A DNA stretch of 64,000 bases from Condylostoma magnum (Eukaryota > Ciliophora > Heterotrichea > Heterotrichida > Condylostomatidae): NCBI GenBank assembly GCA_920105805.1, contig CAKKTI010000011.1, forward strand, positions 59,110 to 123,109, in the 5' to 3' direction. A model generated the notes under the pieces. The model was not told where the DNA came from, searched no databases, and was given only the letters and a program-made list of their open reading frames with translations. Made by a program: the position numbers and the translations under genes. Position 1 is the stretch's first letter. Each line of letters opens with the position of its first letter. Positions 62,902-64,000 of the stretch are shown piece after piece.

Positions 62902-64000
62902 CTAAATTACCACACATTTGGTACAAGTTGAACTTCCATCTCTATTGCTATTAACTTCACTCACGTGATTACGGGAAATGCTTGCTTTGGGATCTTGCTT
63001 TGATACTGGAATAGGATTTTCAATTTTCTTCTCCTCTGGGTTCTCTTACTTCTGCTCCTCAACAACAGGTGGCTATGTCTTTTGTTATAGAGGATCCTAC
63101 TGTGATTAATCCTCAACTTCAATTTTCAGGTTTGAATACTTTGAGCTTTTTTGTTCAACTTCTTCAGCTTCTACTACAACTTCTTACGTATGTTCAATAA
63201 TTTCCTATTGTTCTAGTATCACTTCTTCTTATTCTTTTACAATTTCTTTTTGTAATTCTTATTCTTTTACTTCTTCTTATTCTATTTGCTCTTAATTGTC
63301 TTTTATATCTTTTTGATCTTATTAAATTTCTTCTTATTTCTCATGTATTTCTTCTTGTAGTTATTCTGCTTTTTGTAAATCTCCTTCTTATTAGGCTTCT
63401 GATATTTCTTCCTGTATTTCAGCTATTTCTTCTTATTTTTCTCTGATCTCTTCTTACTTTTCAACAATTTCATGTCTTTGATCAGAAATTTCTTATTAAA
63501 CTTATTCAGCTTTTTATTCCTTTTCCTTTATGTCTTCTTTAATCTCATCAATTTATTCCTTTTACTCTTCATCAGCTAATTAATCGACAAGATTATCGTT
63601 AGCCTAAATCTCTTCATCATTTTAAAAGGTTTTCTCTTCGATTTCCTAATTTTTAAATTCCTTTTCTTCGATTTCTATTTGCTTTTCTAATAATTCTTCT
63701 TATGTTTCTTCAATTTCTTCCTGTTTTTCTTCAATTTTTTCTTCAATTTCTTCTTGTTTTTCTTCAATTTCTTCTTGTTTTTCTTGTTTTTCTTCTTGTT
63801 TTTCTTCAATTTCTTCTTATGTTTCTTCAATTTCTTCTTGTTTTTCTTTAATTTCTTCTTATGTTTCTTCAATTTCCTCTTGTTTTTATTCACTCTCCTC
63901 CTACTTTTCATCTTTATCAGAACTACTAGACTTACTAGATTTACTCTTTTTATCATCTTCTTGATTTTCTTCGCCTTTTGATTCTTCTTCAATATTTTCA
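62902..64000 (-). CDS. Glu/Gln/Lys-rich low-complexity protein, 5' truncated by the window edge
   Basis: At least 365 codons on the minus strand, ending at TAG 62902 after CTKCVVI. From the edge to about 63150 it is built from near-repeats such as EEIEEKQEEIEETQEE, with Gln written CAA, TAA or TAG. A Ser/Lys/Asp-rich patch (KSKSSKSSSSDKDEK) lies near the edge. The last 80 residues are less repetitive and end with a CTKC pair. It is probably a long single helix or coiled coil. The start is outside the window. Standard-code ORFs on both strands here are shadows of this gene. Confidence 0.75.
63150..63990 (-). repeat. Purine-rich imperfect repeat tract (GAAGAAATTGAAGAA units)
   Basis: The plus strand is almost pure pyrimidine plus A (TTCTTC, TTTTTCTTC), and the minus strand is correspondingly GAA/CAA/AAA. 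Units of 12-21 nt recur imperfectly through about 800 nt and encode the Glu/Gln/Lys helix above. A region prone to slippage and assembly error. Confidence 0.8.

Noticed and set aside
63754-63981. Phe/Leu-rich plus-strand ORF at the window end
   Set aside because: It is the complement of the GAA-rich repeat of the minus-strand gene.

Overview
The window is nuclear DNA from a ciliate in which all three standard stop codons have been reassigned. Conserved genes read through only if TAA and TAG are glutamine and TGA is tryptophan. Examples are RPL26, RPB9, Y14, a USP-type protease, several protein kinases and a 2,202-codon BEACH protein. The same three codons also end the genes. Of 38 calls, the first terminal codon is TAA in about 22, TAG in about 9 and TGA in about 7. 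This matches the context-dependent code of the heterotrich Condylostoma (NCBI table 28) better than the karyorelict code (table 27, TGA the only stop). Standard-code ORF finding fails here, so every CDS below was read by hand in the reassigned code. Starts and ends are therefore inferred from conserved termini, tandem stops and neighbouring genes.

Layout. 1-16.4 kb holds compact housekeeping and signalling genes: a partial gene, RPL26, Y14, a ZNT9-like zinc transporter, an EF-hand protein, a USP with its catalytic Cys replaced by Ser, a CDPK, a tubulin-tyrosine-ligase-like enzyme, a Dsc3/TMUB-like protein, a SET methyltransferase, an unknown protein, two coiled-coil genes and RPB9. 16.5-33.8 kb is dominated by three giant minus-strand surface proteins. 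One combines a Notch-type LNR region, a beta-helix and a multi-pass tail; the other two are tandem paralogs with LamG-like, Cys-rich and multi-pass regions. Two small unknown genes lie between them. 33.9-44.9 kb has BEACH-WD40, PHD, Nudix, a myristoylation-motif kinase with an EF-hand, and two unknown genes. 44.9-52.9 kb has two more giant surface proteins. 53-64 kb has a four-cNBD PKG, a SHIPPO-repeat protein, a gene with a 17-nt intron, a RING-TPR protein, several small genes including a three-finger C2H2 protein, a Gln-rich coiled-coil protein and a partial Glu/Gln/Lys-rich protein.

Gene density is extreme. Intergenic gaps fall to 4 and 6 nt, and two convergent pairs overlap by about 10 nt. 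Introns are nearly absent: only one is supported, 17 nt long, while ORFs of 4-6.6 kb are uninterrupted. I saw no telomeres, tRNAs, rRNAs, transposons, internal eliminated sequences or CRISPR. A macronuclear chromosome is likely, or a nucleus without extensive DNA elimination. About 23 kb of 64 kb encodes five very large secreted or membrane surface proteins. Together with PKG, two EF-hand kinases and TTLL, this suggests a sensory, ciliary and surface-signalling gene neighbourhood, though no operon-like functional unit is proven.
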